DNA of 64,000 nucleotides, from contig NZ_SGWR01000004.1 of assembly GCF_004217315.1 (NCBI RefSeq), forward strand, positions 330,718 to 394,717. The letters run 5' to 3'. Below the pieces are notes generated by a model. The model was not told the origin of the DNA, ran no database searches, and worked only from the letters and a program-made list of their open reading frames with translations. The stretch is from Corticibacter populi (GTDB taxonomy: Bacteria; Pseudomonadota; Gammaproteobacteria; Burkholderiales; Burkholderiaceae_C). Of the stretch, positions 27,050 through 35,648 are shown piece after piece. Position numbers and translations under genes: made by a program. Position 1 is the stretch's first letter, and each line of letters opens with the position of its first letter.

Positions 27050-28027
27050 CTATGACACGCCTGTTATGGCTTTCGGGCGCTGGGCCAGCTCCCGCGCCAC
27101 TTCGGTGATTTCATTGCGCAGCCAGCGCAGTGCCCGGTTCTTGTGGGTGCGCTCGTGCCACACCAGCCGGAACCGGTGCGGCTTGATTTCGGCGGGAAAT
27201 GGCACGATGGCCAGGGGTTGGCCGATGGTGAAGTCCTCCGCGAGCAGCCGTCCGGTCGAGAAGATCAGGTCCGTGCGCGCGAGGATGCTGGGTGCGAGGC
27301 TCAGGAACTGCGTGTGCATGGCCGGCTGGATGCGGATGCCGAGTTCGGCCAGTTGCGCCTCGATGACCGTGCCCTGTCCGGGCACGTGCTCGAGCGAGAC
27401 CAGATGGCGCGCGCGCTGGAAATCGTCCAGTGTCATGTGGCCCGAGGCCAGCGGATGGTCCTGGCGCATCACGCAGACCATCGGTTCGGTGAGCAGGGAA
27501 GCCGCCCGCAAGTGGGCGGGCAGCTCGGGCCAGATGGTGATGACCACGTCAACCTCGCGGTCGGCGAGTTGCCGGTAATGGGCGAAGTGCGAGCCCAATC
27601 CGCAGATCACGAGGTCACAGTTCGGCGCCTTGCGGTTGATGCGTTCGACCAGTTCGGCGAAGAAGCGCTTGGGCAGGAAGTCGTAGGTGGCGATGCGAAA
27701 GCTCAGGCGCAACTCATGCGGCAGTAGCGCAAGCGCCTCGGAAGTGATGAGCGACATGTCAGCCAGGATCCGCTTGACCGGCGCGGCCAGCGATTGCGCG
27801 CGCTCGGTCAGCACCATGCGGTTGCCGACCCGCACCAGCAACTCGTCTCCGGTCAGCTGACGCAGCGTTTTGAGGTGGCGGCTGAGCGCCGATTGCGCGA
27901 TGCCGAGTTTCGCCGCCGCCCGGGAAACACTGGTTTCGGTCAGCAGCATGTCCAGCGAGCGCAGCAAGGGCTCGTCAAGCCGCCGCGCGGCGTCCTCGTC
28001 GGAATGGGGTGGGCTGGTCGTTGGCAT
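27050..28027 (-). CDS. LysR-family transcriptional regulator
   Basis: 325 residues: N-terminal winged helix (SVSRAAAKLGIAQSALSRHLK) and a type 2 periplasmic-fold effector domain (LRLSFRIATYDFLPKRFF onwards). It is the first gene of a same-strand set with the deaminase-like and Bug genes, 56 bases upstream of the former, rather than divergent from its targets. It probably regulates them; the inducer is unknown. ATG 28027 (MPTTSPP). Confidence 0.88.
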   Translation of the reverse strand: MPTTSPPHSDEDAARRLDEPLLRSLDMLLTETSVSRAAAKLGIAQSALSRHLKTLRQLTGDELLVRVGNRMVLTERAQSLAAPVKRILADMSLITSEALALLPHELRLSFRIATYDFLPKRFFAELVERINRKAPNCDLVICGLGSHFAHYRQLADREVDVVITIWPELPAHLRAASLLTEPMVCVMRQDHPLASGHMTLDDFQRARHLVSLEHVPGQGTVIEAQLAELGIRIQPAMHTQFLSLAPSILARTDLIFSTGRLLAEDFTIGQPLAIVPFPAEIKPHRFRLVWHERTHKNRALRWLRNEITEVARELAQRPKAITGVS

Positions 28028-28204
28028 GGAGGGAGTTGACCTTTCTCGCCGCCCCGCACTGGGCAACTGGGTGGCGCATTCGGGCACTGCCGGACATTTC
28101 GTGTGCGGTAGGGCCATTGTTCACCGAGTGGCGCCGGGTATTCGCAGGGCCGGGCCGTCGATTCATGCCGGCGCAGCGCCCATCGGCGGACGCCGCCCCG
28201 GGCC

Positions 28205-29254
28205 TCAGCCCTGCACATTCACCAGCGGCAGCTTGCTGCCGGAGATGGCGCGCTCGTGCATCACACCGCTGCGGAAGCGGTACAGCTTGGCGGGGCGGCC
28301 GGCCTGCCCGAGGGTGGTCTCGCCGGTCTCCTCCACCAGCGCCTGCTGCTCGATCAGGCGGCGGAAATTCTGCTTGTGCAGCCAGCAGCCGGTGATGGCT
28401 TCGGCGGTCTGCTGCAGCTGCAGCAGCGTGAAGGTTTCGGGCATCAGCTCGAACATCACGGGTCGGTACTTGAGCTTGGCGCGCAGCCGCGCCATGCCGG
28501 TGGCGAGGATGCGGCGGTGGTCGTACAGCATGGCCAGGCCCGGCAGCGCCCTGACGTCTTCGGATGCTGTGTCGGGCCTGCCTGTGCCATCGGGGGCACA
28601 GGCGGCCGGCTGCGGTTCGCTGTCCGCCTGGCGCAGGGCCTCGCTGACCAGCCGGGCCTCGTACAGCAGTTCGTAGCGCTGCAGAACGAAGTCCTCGTTC
28701 CACGGGGTGTCTTCATCCAGGCCGAACTGGTAGTGCACCCGCTGCAGGCGATGCGCGCGGCCGGCAGGGTCTGCCGCCGCCTGGGCCCAGTCGCGCAAGG
28801 CCGGCACGATGCGGGTCTCCAGCAGTGCCTGTGCGTAGTCGCTGCGGCGGTCTTCCCAGGGGAAGAAGTCGTACCAGTTGCGCCAGGTGGCCTGGTCGGC
28901 TGCGGCGTTGAGCGAGCCATTGCTGCCCCTTTGCTCGCGGGTCAGGCCCAGGTAGCTGATGGCGATGTTGCGCGCGCCATGCTGCTGCAGGCGCTCGGGG
29001 TCGGCAAAGGTGTAGAGCTGCTCGACGTAGCCGATGGGGTGGTGGGTTTCCGATTCCACCCAGGCGCGCATGCCCTGCTGCAGCGTGCGGTGCGTCATCG
29101 TGAAGGGCCCGCAGGGCAGCGTCTGCCCGTGGCGCGTGGTCATGATGCGCGGCTGCCCGGCCGAGACGGCCACGAGCACGGCCACCAGCTCCGCCTGGAT
29201 GGCGTGCGAGCTGGCGGGAGCCGGGCTGGGGGTGGGCGTGTCGTCGGTCGTCAT
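28205..29254 (-). CDS. NrtR-like Nudix-related transcriptional regulator
   Basis: 349 residues. The N-terminal half is a Nudix-fold domain without the catalytic Nudix box; the C-terminal ~110 residues form the winged helix of NrtR regulators (TLLQLQQTAEAITGCWLHKQNFRRLIE, then GRPAKLYRFR). NrtR proteins repress NAD-synthesis genes and sense ADP-ribose. An Ala/Pro-rich insert (residues ~218-235) lengthens it relative to typical NrtR. No NAD gene is adjacent. Confidence 0.8.
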   Translation of the reverse strand: MTTDDTPTPSPAPASSHAIQAELVAVLVAVSAGQPRIMTTRHGQTLPCGPFTMTHRTLQQGMRAWVESETHHPIGYVEQLYTFADPERLQQHGARNIAISYLGLTREQRGSNGSLNAAADQATWRNWYDFFPWEDRRSDYAQALLETRIVPALRDWAQAAADPAGRAHRLQRVHYQFGLDEDTPWNEDFVLQRYELLYEARLVSEALRQADSEPQPAACAPDGTGRPDTASEDVRALPGLAMLYDHRRILATGMARLRAKLKYRPVMFELMPETFTLLQLQQTAEAITGCWLHKQNFRRLIEQQALVEETGETTLGQAGRPAKLYRFRSGVMHERAISGSKLPLVNVQG

Positions 29255-29318
29255 GGGCGCAGATGCGGATTGTAGGAGCATCCGCTGGCCGACCTGCGCA
29301 GCCCTTGCGCAGTCTCGT

Positions 29319-29636
29319 TCAGCCCGAAGACAGCTTCATCAGCACGATGCCGCTGACGATCAGCAGGGCTGCCAGAAGCCGCATGGGCGTGATGGCTTCA
29401 CCCAGAAAGCCGATGCCGATCATGAATGCGCCAATGGCACCGATGCCGGTCCAGATGGTGTAGGCGGTGCCCAGCGGCAGGCTGCGCATGGCCACGGCCA
29501 GCAACGTGAAGCTGGCGATCATGGCCGTGATGGTGAGCGTGGTAGCCAGCGGGCGCGTGAAGCCATGTGAGAACTTCATGGCGGTGGCCCAGACGATTTC
29601 GAGCAGGCCGGCGAACAAAAGAGCAGTCCATGCCAT
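29319..29636 (-). CDS. gdx: Guanidinium exporter (SMR family, SugE)
   Basis: 105 residues with four membrane helices; Glu in LLEIVWATAMK is the conserved coupling residue, and the GFTRP, GTAYTIWTGIGA and GEAITPMRL signatures separate Gdx/SugE from EmrE-type drug pumps. It exports guanidinium by proton antiport. The 5' region carries a guanidine-II riboswitch, which supports the assignment. Start ATG 29636 with AAGGAA 8 bases upstream. Confidence 0.95.
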   Translation of the reverse strand: MAWTALLFAGLLEIVWATAMKFSHGFTRPLATTLTITAMIASFTLLAVAMRSLPLGTAYTIWTGIGAIGAFMIGIGFLGEAITPMRLLAALLIVSGIVLMKLSSG

Positions 29637-29665
29637 GGGCGGTTTTCCTTTGAGTCGTTGTCAAA

Positions 29666-29749
29666 CGGGCCGTCCCGGGTGTTCGCCTCTCCGGTGCACC
29701 CCACACCATGCATGGCGTGGGGTGCACCGGAGAGGGGAGGTCGTCCTCC
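29666..29749 (-). promoter_or_regulatory. Guanidine-II (mini-ykkC) riboswitch with palindromic linker
   Basis: On the minus strand two small hairpins with ACGR loops are present: GGAGG-ACGA-CCTCC (29736-29749) and CGGG-ACGG-CCCG (29666-29677), as in the mini-ykkC class, ending ~30 bases before the gdx ATG. The segment between them is almost entirely a ~50-bp palindrome (29686-29735) with arms CCTCTCCGGTGCACCCCAC and its complement. In RNA its only mismatch becomes a G-U pair. Guanidine binding by loop-loop pairing should free the ribosome site of gdx. Confidence 0.85.
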
Positions 29750-29944
29750 ATGCGGGGAATTGTAGGTGGCAGCGGTTTGCCCGGCCGGACCCTGCGCAAT
29801 GGCCGGGCCGAATCTGGGTGGTTGCGATGCAACAGTACCGGTCTGGCGGTCGCCTGCATGCGATGATGGCCCATGGATGCACGGACAGCGTCTGGTCGCG
29901 CCATCTGCGGATGCCTCCGCCGTGATACCGGGTCTGAACCAGCG

Positions 29945-29976
29945 AAAAAGCCCCTTGCGGCCGAGACCGCAGGGGC
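29945..29976 (-). terminator. Rho-independent terminator of the lipoprotein gene
   Basis: Minus-strand stem GCCCCTGCGG / CCGCAAGGGGC with loop TCTCGG, followed by TTTTT. It lies ~30 bases after the stop of the minus-strand lipoprotein gene and before the gdx leader. Confidence 0.88.
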
Positions 29977-30004
29977 TTCGATGAGCGGAACAGCGCTTTA
30001 CGCT

Positions 30005-31645
30005 TTACGGCGAACCGGTTGATGTACTGGGCACGATCACCGTGAAGCTGGTGCTGGCACCCAGGGACAGCGTGCCGCTGCGGTAGGTCGAGCCATTGGC
30101 GAACGTCAAGCCGTCCGAGAGGGTGATCTCGTAGGTGCCGGGCGGAGCGTCATCTTCAATCGTCGTCAACGTCAGGGTGCGCTCGCCCGGGCGCAGATCC
30201 TTGAGGCGGAACTGTCCTGACCCGCCCTTGTTGGTGCGACCGACCACGGTGCCGTCCAGCGCCACTTCGAAAATGTCATCGGCCACATTGCCGTTGTCAT
30301 TGACGACGATCGATGCCCTGCCGGTATAGGGGAAGAACCATGTCTTCTGGAACAGCTCGTATGAATACACCTTGATGCTGATGGGGCTGTACTCGAAGGA
30401 CACATTGCCCAGCAGTTTCGCGACCCCGTCGATGTCGCCGAGGTCCAGACCGGCCTTCAGGCCGGCATTGGCGACGATGGCCGCGCTACCCTCGACTTCC
30501 ACGCCTTCCACGGGAGGTTCGCCCTGCACGCCACCCTTGCCGATCAGCGAGGATTCCAGGCCGACGTCGAAGAATGGCCCTGCCACGCTGTAGATCTTGA
30601 AGTACAGCTCCAGCTTGGGGGCGGTCAGGGTCACACCGAACTCGGACTCGACATCGGACACGTCCATGGATGAGCGCGGGCTGACGTTGGCCACGGCATC
30701 GAATCCGCTGCCGCGCACACGTGAAAATCCGAATTCCCCGCCGACGCCATAGTTCTGTGTGGTCGAGAAGCTGCTGCCGGCCGTGCCGCTGACGCCACCG
30801 GAGACGTTGACGACGGGCTGAACCCAGAAAGGCACGGGAACCGGCACGCCACCCACCGGCACGATGATGATTCGTCGAATGGGCTTGAGCGGGAAATCCT
30901 TGTCGAGCGTATAGGAAACCTGCCCGCCATATTGGGAGCCAATGGTCACCGACGTGTCCAGATCCGGCGAAACCTTGGCGGTGAACTCCAGTTCCGGTAT
31001 GGCCTGATCGCTCGTCCTGGACAGCTGGATGGAAAAATCCGGATTCAGCTGGAAGCTTGACTGTCCGTTGATGGTGATGCCGCTGCCGGTCTGGAACCCC
31101 AGATTCTTGTAGCTGATCTGCAGCTGGTGCGTGGATGCCTCGATTTTTTCCTGTGCGATGTCTGCGGCCGCGGACTTGGCATCCGCCGCGGTGACCCATT
31201 CCAGCGCGATCTCGGGATCTCCCTGCTGGTCACTGAGGTCACCCAGGTCCTCGGCGGTCAAGGCGCCCTGCATGTGAATGTCGAGGTGCTTGAACGCCTG
31301 CGCCAGGCTGGCCTGTTCATACTGGTAGTGGATTTCCGCGTCGGTCTGGCGCACGCCGACGATGCGCACCAAACGTCCCCCGTGCGCATCGATGACCAGT
31401 ACATCACCGACCTTGTGGACCGCAGCTTGAGGTTTGATGAGAGTGAACGTGTCAGCCGTCAGCGAGGACCCTGCTGAATCCGCTGCAGTCACCAGGTAGG
31501 TGTTGGCGTTGAACTCGCCCGTGCCGATCTGGCCCGGCGCCGGTGTCGTGTCGATGGGTTCGGTGCCGTCCCCATCGTCTCCGCCGCCGCAGGCTGCGAT
31601 CATTGATGCCGCACAGATGGCCGCAAGCCATTTTTGTATTCGCAT
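30005..31645 (-). CDS. Large predicted lipoprotein, unknown function
   Basis: 546 residues. Start ATG 31645 with GGAG six bases upstream. Signal peptide MRIQKWLAAICAASMIAAC ends in a lipobox with Cys-19, followed by GGGDDGDG, a linker typical of outer-membrane lipoproteins of Burkholderiales. The body is beta-rich; a hydrophobic VPVGGVPVPVPFWVQPVVNVSGG stretch and a C-terminal Ig-like segment (RASIVVNDNGNVADDIFEVALDG, then TYEITLSDG) suggest a surface beta-sandwich. No named family is recognised. Confidence 0.7.
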   Translation of the reverse strand: MRIQKWLAAICAASMIAACGGGDDGDGTEPIDTTPAPGQIGTGEFNANTYLVTAADSAGSSLTADTFTLIKPQAAVHKVGDVLVIDAHGGRLVRIVGVRQTDAEIHYQYEQASLAQAFKHLDIHMQGALTAEDLGDLSDQQGDPEIALEWVTAADAKSAAADIAQEKIEASTHQLQISYKNLGFQTGSGITINGQSSFQLNPDFSIQLSRTSDQAIPELEFTAKVSPDLDTSVTIGSQYGGQVSYTLDKDFPLKPIRRIIIVPVGGVPVPVPFWVQPVVNVSGGVSGTAGSSFSTTQNYGVGGEFGFSRVRGSGFDAVANVSPRSSMDVSDVESEFGVTLTAPKLELYFKIYSVAGPFFDVGLESSLIGKGGVQGEPPVEGVEVEGSAAIVANAGLKAGLDLGDIDGVAKLLGNVSFEYSPISIKVYSYELFQKTWFFPYTGRASIVVNDNGNVADDIFEVALDGTVVGRTNKGGSGQFRLKDLRPGERTLTLTTIEDDAPPGTYEITLSDGLTFANGSTYRSGTLSLGASTSFTVIVPSTSTGSP

Positions 31646-31780
31646 AGTCATCTCCTCATGCCATGAAAGAAACCGATCTGAAGGCGCGGCCTGGCGTGCG
31701 TCGCGATGTCTGCGGAGCGGCATCTGCGCCCATTCCGCCGTCATGCCTCAGGTGGGGCTGTTTAGTTTGTAAACACCCTC

Positions 31781-32341
31781 TCAATGGACATCCACTATCT
31801 GGTAGTAGCCATCCGCCATTCCGAAAATCGAGTGGTAGCTGCGCCAGCGGGCCTTGGCTGTTTCACCCAAGGGAACCGGACGCCGTATCTGTTCAACAGG
31901 GATGCGGACGTCGCTGCCGACCAGGCCGCCGGCATCGAAGCACCATTTGCCGTTCTTTTCCGCGACGTCGGCCGTGCTGCGGATGGGGCGATTGCTGACA
32001 CTGACGCAATGGACCCGGCGCAGGACGACGTCCCGTTCGCCGGATGGTCCTCGCAGCCCATTGACGAGCCGGTCGGCCGCCAGCGCCAGCAGCAGCGTCG
32101 CCAGCAGGGCGCAAAGGGGTTGCAGCCAGCGCAAAGCGCGGTTCAGCCAGGCCACATCGCTGGCTTTTTGCAGCAAAGAGGTGCGGGAGCCGATGATGGC
32201 GAGCAGGGTCAGCCCGCCAAGTCCGAGCGCCAATACCCACGGGACTGCCAGCCACAGCCGGACCGCCTGGAGGGGCACCAGCGCGTGGACGCCCCATGCC
32301 GCCAGCATGGCAGGAAGCCAGAACACATGAAGGCGGAGCAT
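31781..32341 (-). CDS. Predicted membrane protein, unknown function
   Basis: 186 residues with about three hydrophobic helices (residues 5-25, 30-50, 72-90) and a C-terminal soluble domain containing WCFDAGGLVG and YHSIFGMADGYYQIVD. The minus frame is preferred over the equally long plus frame because of its hydrophobic profile and its position upstream of the lipoprotein gene on the same strand. No family is recognised. Confidence 0.55.
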   Translation of the reverse strand: MLRLHVFWLPAMLAAWGVHALVPLQAVRLWLAVPWVLALGLGGLTLLAIIGSRTSLLQKASDVAWLNRALRWLQPLCALLATLLLALAADRLVNGLRGPSGERDVVLRRVHCVSVSNRPIRSTADVAEKNGKWCFDAGGLVGSDVRIPVEQIRRPVPLGETAKARWRSYHSIFGMADGYYQIVDVH

Positions 32342-32621
32342 TGATTGTGAAGGAATGCGAATAAGCCGCCATTATTCATAAAGACCCCGAAAAAACAGGG
32401 GTCCGCATGTATCAGATGTGAGTATTGGTGTCTTCCTGCTGATTTCTGCTTTGCCGTGGTCGCAGGCGCTGTCGCCGCTGGTGCCGGACATGCCGCGCGG
32501 GGCGGCGGCTGTTCCGGCGGCCGTAGAAGCTCCTGTGCTGGCGTGGTCTGCCCGGGACCGCGGCCCCGGGCGTTTGGTGTGCGGCCGCCGCGCTGGCCGA
32601 GCCGCAGGCGTGCGGCCCGGG
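32342..32621. other. Intergenic region with one weak hairpin
   Basis: 280 bases between the membrane-protein gene and hyi (both minus). Only a GACCCC / GGGGTC hairpin with an A-rich 9-base loop (32383-32403) is notable; it could end transcription of the metX-metW-hyi operon but lacks a clear T run. No gene is supported. Confidence 0.4.
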
Positions 32622-33428
32622 CTATTGGCGCAGCCAGCCCAGCCCCGCGCGGGTGCCCTGGCGCGGCCGGTACTCCAGCCCGAGCCAGCCCTGGTAGCCG
32701 GCCGCGTCGAGAAAGGCCAGCAGCTCGCGCCACTGCAGGCTGCCATGGTCCGGCTCGTGGCGGCCCGGTGCACCGGCGATCTGGGTGTGGCGCACCAGAC
32801 CGCCGGGCCAGTAGTGCCGCAATTGCGCGAGCGCGTCGCCCTCGGTCATCTGGCAATGGTAGAAGTCCAGTTGCATGCCCAGCCCGGGGTGGCCGATCTC
32901 GATGAGTGCCGCATGGGCCTGCTGCTGTGTGTGGAGCCAGTAGCCGGGCATGTCGGTGTGGTTGATGGCCTCGATCAGCAGCGAGACATGCTGCTGGGCG
33001 GCGCGTTCGGCGGCCCAGGCGAGGTTGTGGAGCCAGAGCAGGCGGTCGCGGTCCGAGCCGCCCGGGTTGATTCCGGACATGACGTGGATCTGCGGGCAGT
33101 CCAGCGCCTGGGCATATTCCAGCGCGAGGTCGATGCCATAGCGGAAAGCCGCCTGCTCGCCCGGCAGGCTGGCGGTGCCGCGCCAGCCGCCTTCCCAGGC
33201 GCGGCGCACGGCGTCGCGGCTGGCACCGCCCGCCGGCGCGTTGAAGAGCACCTGCTGCAGCCCGTGGGCGCGCAATTGCCCGGCCAGCCAGGCCGGCTCG
33301 TGAGCGTAGGGGACGGGGTATTCCACGCCCTTGAAGCCATCGGCGGCCGCGGCGGCGAAACGCTCCTCGAAAGGCCATTCCTGGTACAGAAAGCCCAGAT
33401 TCGCGGCAAGGCGGGGCATGGCGCTCAT
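32622..33428 (-). CDS. hyi: Hydroxypyruvate isomerase-like TIM barrel protein
   Basis: 268 residues of the xylose isomerase-like barrel, Hyi/OtnI group: LAANLGFLYQEWPFEERF at the start, metal-site residues in LLIEAINHTDMPGYWLHT, MQLDFYHCQMTEGD and HTQIAGAPGRHEPDHG. It interconverts hydroxypyruvate and tartronate semialdehyde or a related hydroxy-acid sugar. The ATG overlaps the metW stop (ATGA), an unusual partner for methionine genes. Confidence 0.85.
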   Translation of the reverse strand: MSAMPRLAANLGFLYQEWPFEERFAAAAADGFKGVEYPVPYAHEPAWLAGQLRAHGLQQVLFNAPAGGASRDAVRRAWEGGWRGTASLPGEQAAFRYGIDLALEYAQALDCPQIHVMSGINPGGSDRDRLLWLHNLAWAAERAAQQHVSLLIEAINHTDMPGYWLHTQQQAHAALIEIGHPGLGMQLDFYHCQMTEGDALAQLRHYWPGGLVRHTQIAGAPGRHEPDHGSLQWRELLAFLDAAGYQGWLGLEYRPRQGTRAGLGWLRQ

Positions 33429-34009
33429 CCTCTCTCCAGGTGGAACACCGCGGTGGTGGCACGCAGGTTGGGCAGCACGCGCACCGGCTTGTCGCCCCGC
33501 AGCCCGAAGGCATCGAGGATGCGCAACCGGTTTTTGTGCGCGAGGATCTCGAAGTCCTTGAAGGTGCCCACGCGGATGTTGGGCGTGTCATACCACTGGT
33601 AGGGCATGCGGCGTGTGACCGGCATGCGTCCGCGCAGCACCGAGACGCGGTTGGCCCAGTGGGCGAAGTTCGGAAAGGCAATGATGCCGGTGCGGCCCAC
33701 TCGCGCGGTTTCCTGCAGCATGGTCTCGGCATTGCGCAGGTGCTGGAAGGTGTCGATCTGCAGTACCACGTCGAAGCTGTCGTCGGCGAAGATCGACAGG
33801 CCCCGGTCCAGGTTCATCTGCAGCGCGTTGACGCCGCGCTTGACGCAGGCGAGCAGCTTGGCGTCGTCGAGCTCCACGCCATAGCCGCTGCAGCCGCGCT
33901 CCTTCTGCAGGTACTCGAGCAGCGCACCATCGCCGCAGCCGAGGTCGAGCACGCGCGAGCCAGGGGGCACCAGCTCGGCAATGGCGCGCATGGTGTGGTT
34001 GTCGCTCAT
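33425..34009 (-). CDS. metW: Methionine biosynthesis protein MetW
   Basis: 194 residues with a SAM-methyltransferase fold ([40 protein letters not shown]). MetW occurs almost always after metX and assists homoserine O-acylation or its control. ATG 34009 overlaps the metX stop by ATGA. Confidence 0.95.
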   Translation of the reverse strand: MSDNHTMRAIAELVPPGSRVLDLGCGDGALLEYLQKERGCSGYGVELDDAKLLACVKRGVNALQMNLDRGLSIFADDSFDVVLQIDTFQHLRNAETMLQETARVGRTGIIAFPNFAHWANRVSVLRGRMPVTRRMPYQWYDTPNIRVGTFKDFEILAHKNRLRILDAFGLRGDKPVRVLPNLRATTAVFHLERG

Positions 34010-35136
34010 GCCTGCACCTCCTGGGCAATGCGGTTGAAGTAAGCCGCCACCAGGTGGTGGTAGCGCGGGTCGTCGAGCAGGAAGGCATCGTGCCCGTGCG
34101 GCGCGTTGATCTTGGCGTAGCTCACGTCGCGCCGGTTGTCCAGCAGCGCCTGCACGATCTCGCGGCTGCGCGCCGGCGAGAAGCGCCAGTCGGTGGTGAA
34201 GCTGATGATCAGGAACTTGGCCAGCACGCCAGCGAGCGCCTGGCTGAGGCTGCCGCCATGCTCGCGAGCCGGATCGAAGTAGTCGAGCGCGCGGGTGATC
34301 AGCAGGTAGGTGTTGGCGTCGAAGTACTCGCTGAACTTGTCGGCCTGGTGGCGCAGATAGCTCTCGATCTGGAACTCGATGTCCTGCGTGCTGTAACGCA
34401 GGTCCAGGCCTTCGCGCAGCTGGCGGCCGAATTTCTGGTTCATCACGTCGTCCGACAGATAGGTGATGTGGCCGATCATGCGGGCAATGCGCAGGCCCCG
34501 CCTGGGGATCACGCCATGGTCGTAGAAGTGGCCGCCATGGAAATCCGGGTCGGTCACGATGGCGCGCCGCGCCACCTCGTTGAAGGCGATGTTCTCGGCC
34601 GTGAGGTTGGGAGCGCTGGCGATCACCACCGCGTGGCGCATGCGCTCGGGATATTGCAGCGTCCACGACAGCGCCTGCATGCCGCCGAGGCTGCCACCCA
34701 TCACCGCGGCCAGTTGCTCGATGCCCAGTGCATCGAGCAGACGCGCCTGCGCGGCCACCCAGTCCTCGACGGTGACGACCGGGAAGTCCGCGCCCCATGC
34801 GCGCCCGGTGGCGGGGTTCTCGTGCATCGGCCCGGTCGAGCCGAAACAGGAGCCGAGGTTGTTGATGCCGATGACGAAGAAGCGGTTGGTGTCCAGCGGC
34901 TTGCCTGGGCCGATCATGTTGTCCCACCAGCCGGTGCTCTTGGGCTGGCCTTCGTACATGCCGGCCACGTGGTGCGAAGCGTTGAGCGCGTGGCAGACCA
35001 GCACGGCGTTGCTGCGCCGGGCATTGAGCTGGCCGTAGGTTTCGTAGGCCAGCGCGTAGCTGTCCAGGCGGCAGCCGCTCTTGAGCGGCAACGGCTGGTC
35101 AAACTGCATGAACTGCGGGTGGGCGATGAATGACAT
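34006..35136 (-). CDS. metX: Homoserine O-acyltransferase MetX
   Basis: 376 residues of the alpha/beta-hydrolase acyltransferase type: [10 protein letters not shown] (oxyanion strand), nucleophile elbow [10 protein letters not shown], Asp-His of the triad in the C-terminal part ([11 protein letters not shown]). It activates homoserine for methionine synthesis, by acetyl or succinyl transfer. First gene of metX-metW-hyi; the leader has a SAM-II aptamer. ATG 35136 lacks a strong ribosome site. Confidence 0.95.
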   Translation of the reverse strand: MSFIAHPQFMQFDQPLPLKSGCRLDSYALAYETYGQLNARRSNAVLVCHALNASHHVAGMYEGQPKSTGWWDNMIGPGKPLDTNRFFVIGINNLGSCFGSTGPMHENPATGRAWGADFPVVTVEDWVAAQARLLDALGIEQLAAVMGGSLGGMQALSWTLQYPERMRHAVVIASAPNLTAENIAFNEVARRAIVTDPDFHGGHFYDHGVIPRRGLRIARMIGHITYLSDDVMNQKFGRQLREGLDLRYSTQDIEFQIESYLRHQADKFSEYFDANTYLLITRALDYFDPAREHGGSLSQALAGVLAKFLIISFTTDWRFSPARSREIVQALLDNRRDVSYAKINAPHGHDAFLLDDPRYHHLVAAYFNRIAQEVQA

Positions 35137-35141
35137 GGTTG

Positions 35142-35180
35142 CAAAAACAGAAAAACCGGCTTGCTAAAAACATGCCGGTC
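35142..35180 (-). terminator. Intrinsic terminator in the metX leader
   Basis: On the minus strand ACCGGC, a 13-base loop and GCCGGT are followed by TTTTTCTGTTTTTG. It stands between the SAM-II aptamer and the metX ATG, about 30 bases after the aptamer, where it could act as an attenuator. Confidence 0.7.
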
Positions 35181-35210
35181 GGTCTTGCAAGAGTCACGTT
35201 CGGACAAGTC

Positions 35211-35259
35211 TTTAGCGGAATTTATAGCGCGCCCGCAAGCGTTGGCAAATCGGCGCGAT
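35211..35259 (-). promoter_or_regulatory. SAM-II riboswitch upstream of metX
   Basis: Minus strand reads ATCGCGCCGATTTG, then CTTGCGGGCGCG, then CTATAAATTCCGCTAAAG. This matches the compact SAM-II H-type pseudoknot: P1 from CGCGC with GCGCG, the conserved GATTT and ATAAAT loops, and GCTAAA pairing in P2. A likely -10 box TATAGT (35269-35274) is just upstream. High SAM would lower metX expression. Confidence 0.9.
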
Positions 35260-35648
35260 GGGGGACGACTATAGCACTTTTGGCTGCTGCGGGCGGGCCC
35301 TCGTACCAGAGGCCCGGAGGCGGCAGGGCCGGTCGTGGAAATTTTTTGCGGTATGGAATCGAGCTTCAGCTTGTGAATTTCGGCGCGTCCGGAAACAATT
35401 GGTTGCCAATAAATGATGAAAAACTGCTGGCAGCCGCGACTTTGCCACGACATGGACGCCAAAAGTTGCAGACCTGTCATTTTTGTCAGTGATAATGGCA
35501 GCGGGTGCGCGAGTGGCCTTCACCGCTGGCGTTTATCCCGATCAAGTTGCGGTGTTAGATGGTTTCGCGCGCAGATTTCAAGCGATATTTGCTCATTCGG
35601 CTCCGGGGCCCCATCGCGTGGGTAAATGTGTTTTGAGGAGTCCCGAAA
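35260..35648. other. Intergenic region between metX leader and RRM gene
   Basis: About 390 bases holding the metX promoter on one side and the promoter and long 5' leader of the RRM gene on the other. The part 35340-35500 is AT-richer than the surroundings. No gene is supported. A clear ribosome site (GAGGAG) precedes the RRM ATG. Confidence 0.5.

Noticed and set aside
31784..32344. Plus-strand frame of equal length to the membrane protein gene
   Set aside because: Composition is Gln/Ala/Arg-rich shadow; the minus frame has membrane helices and fits the neighbouring operon.
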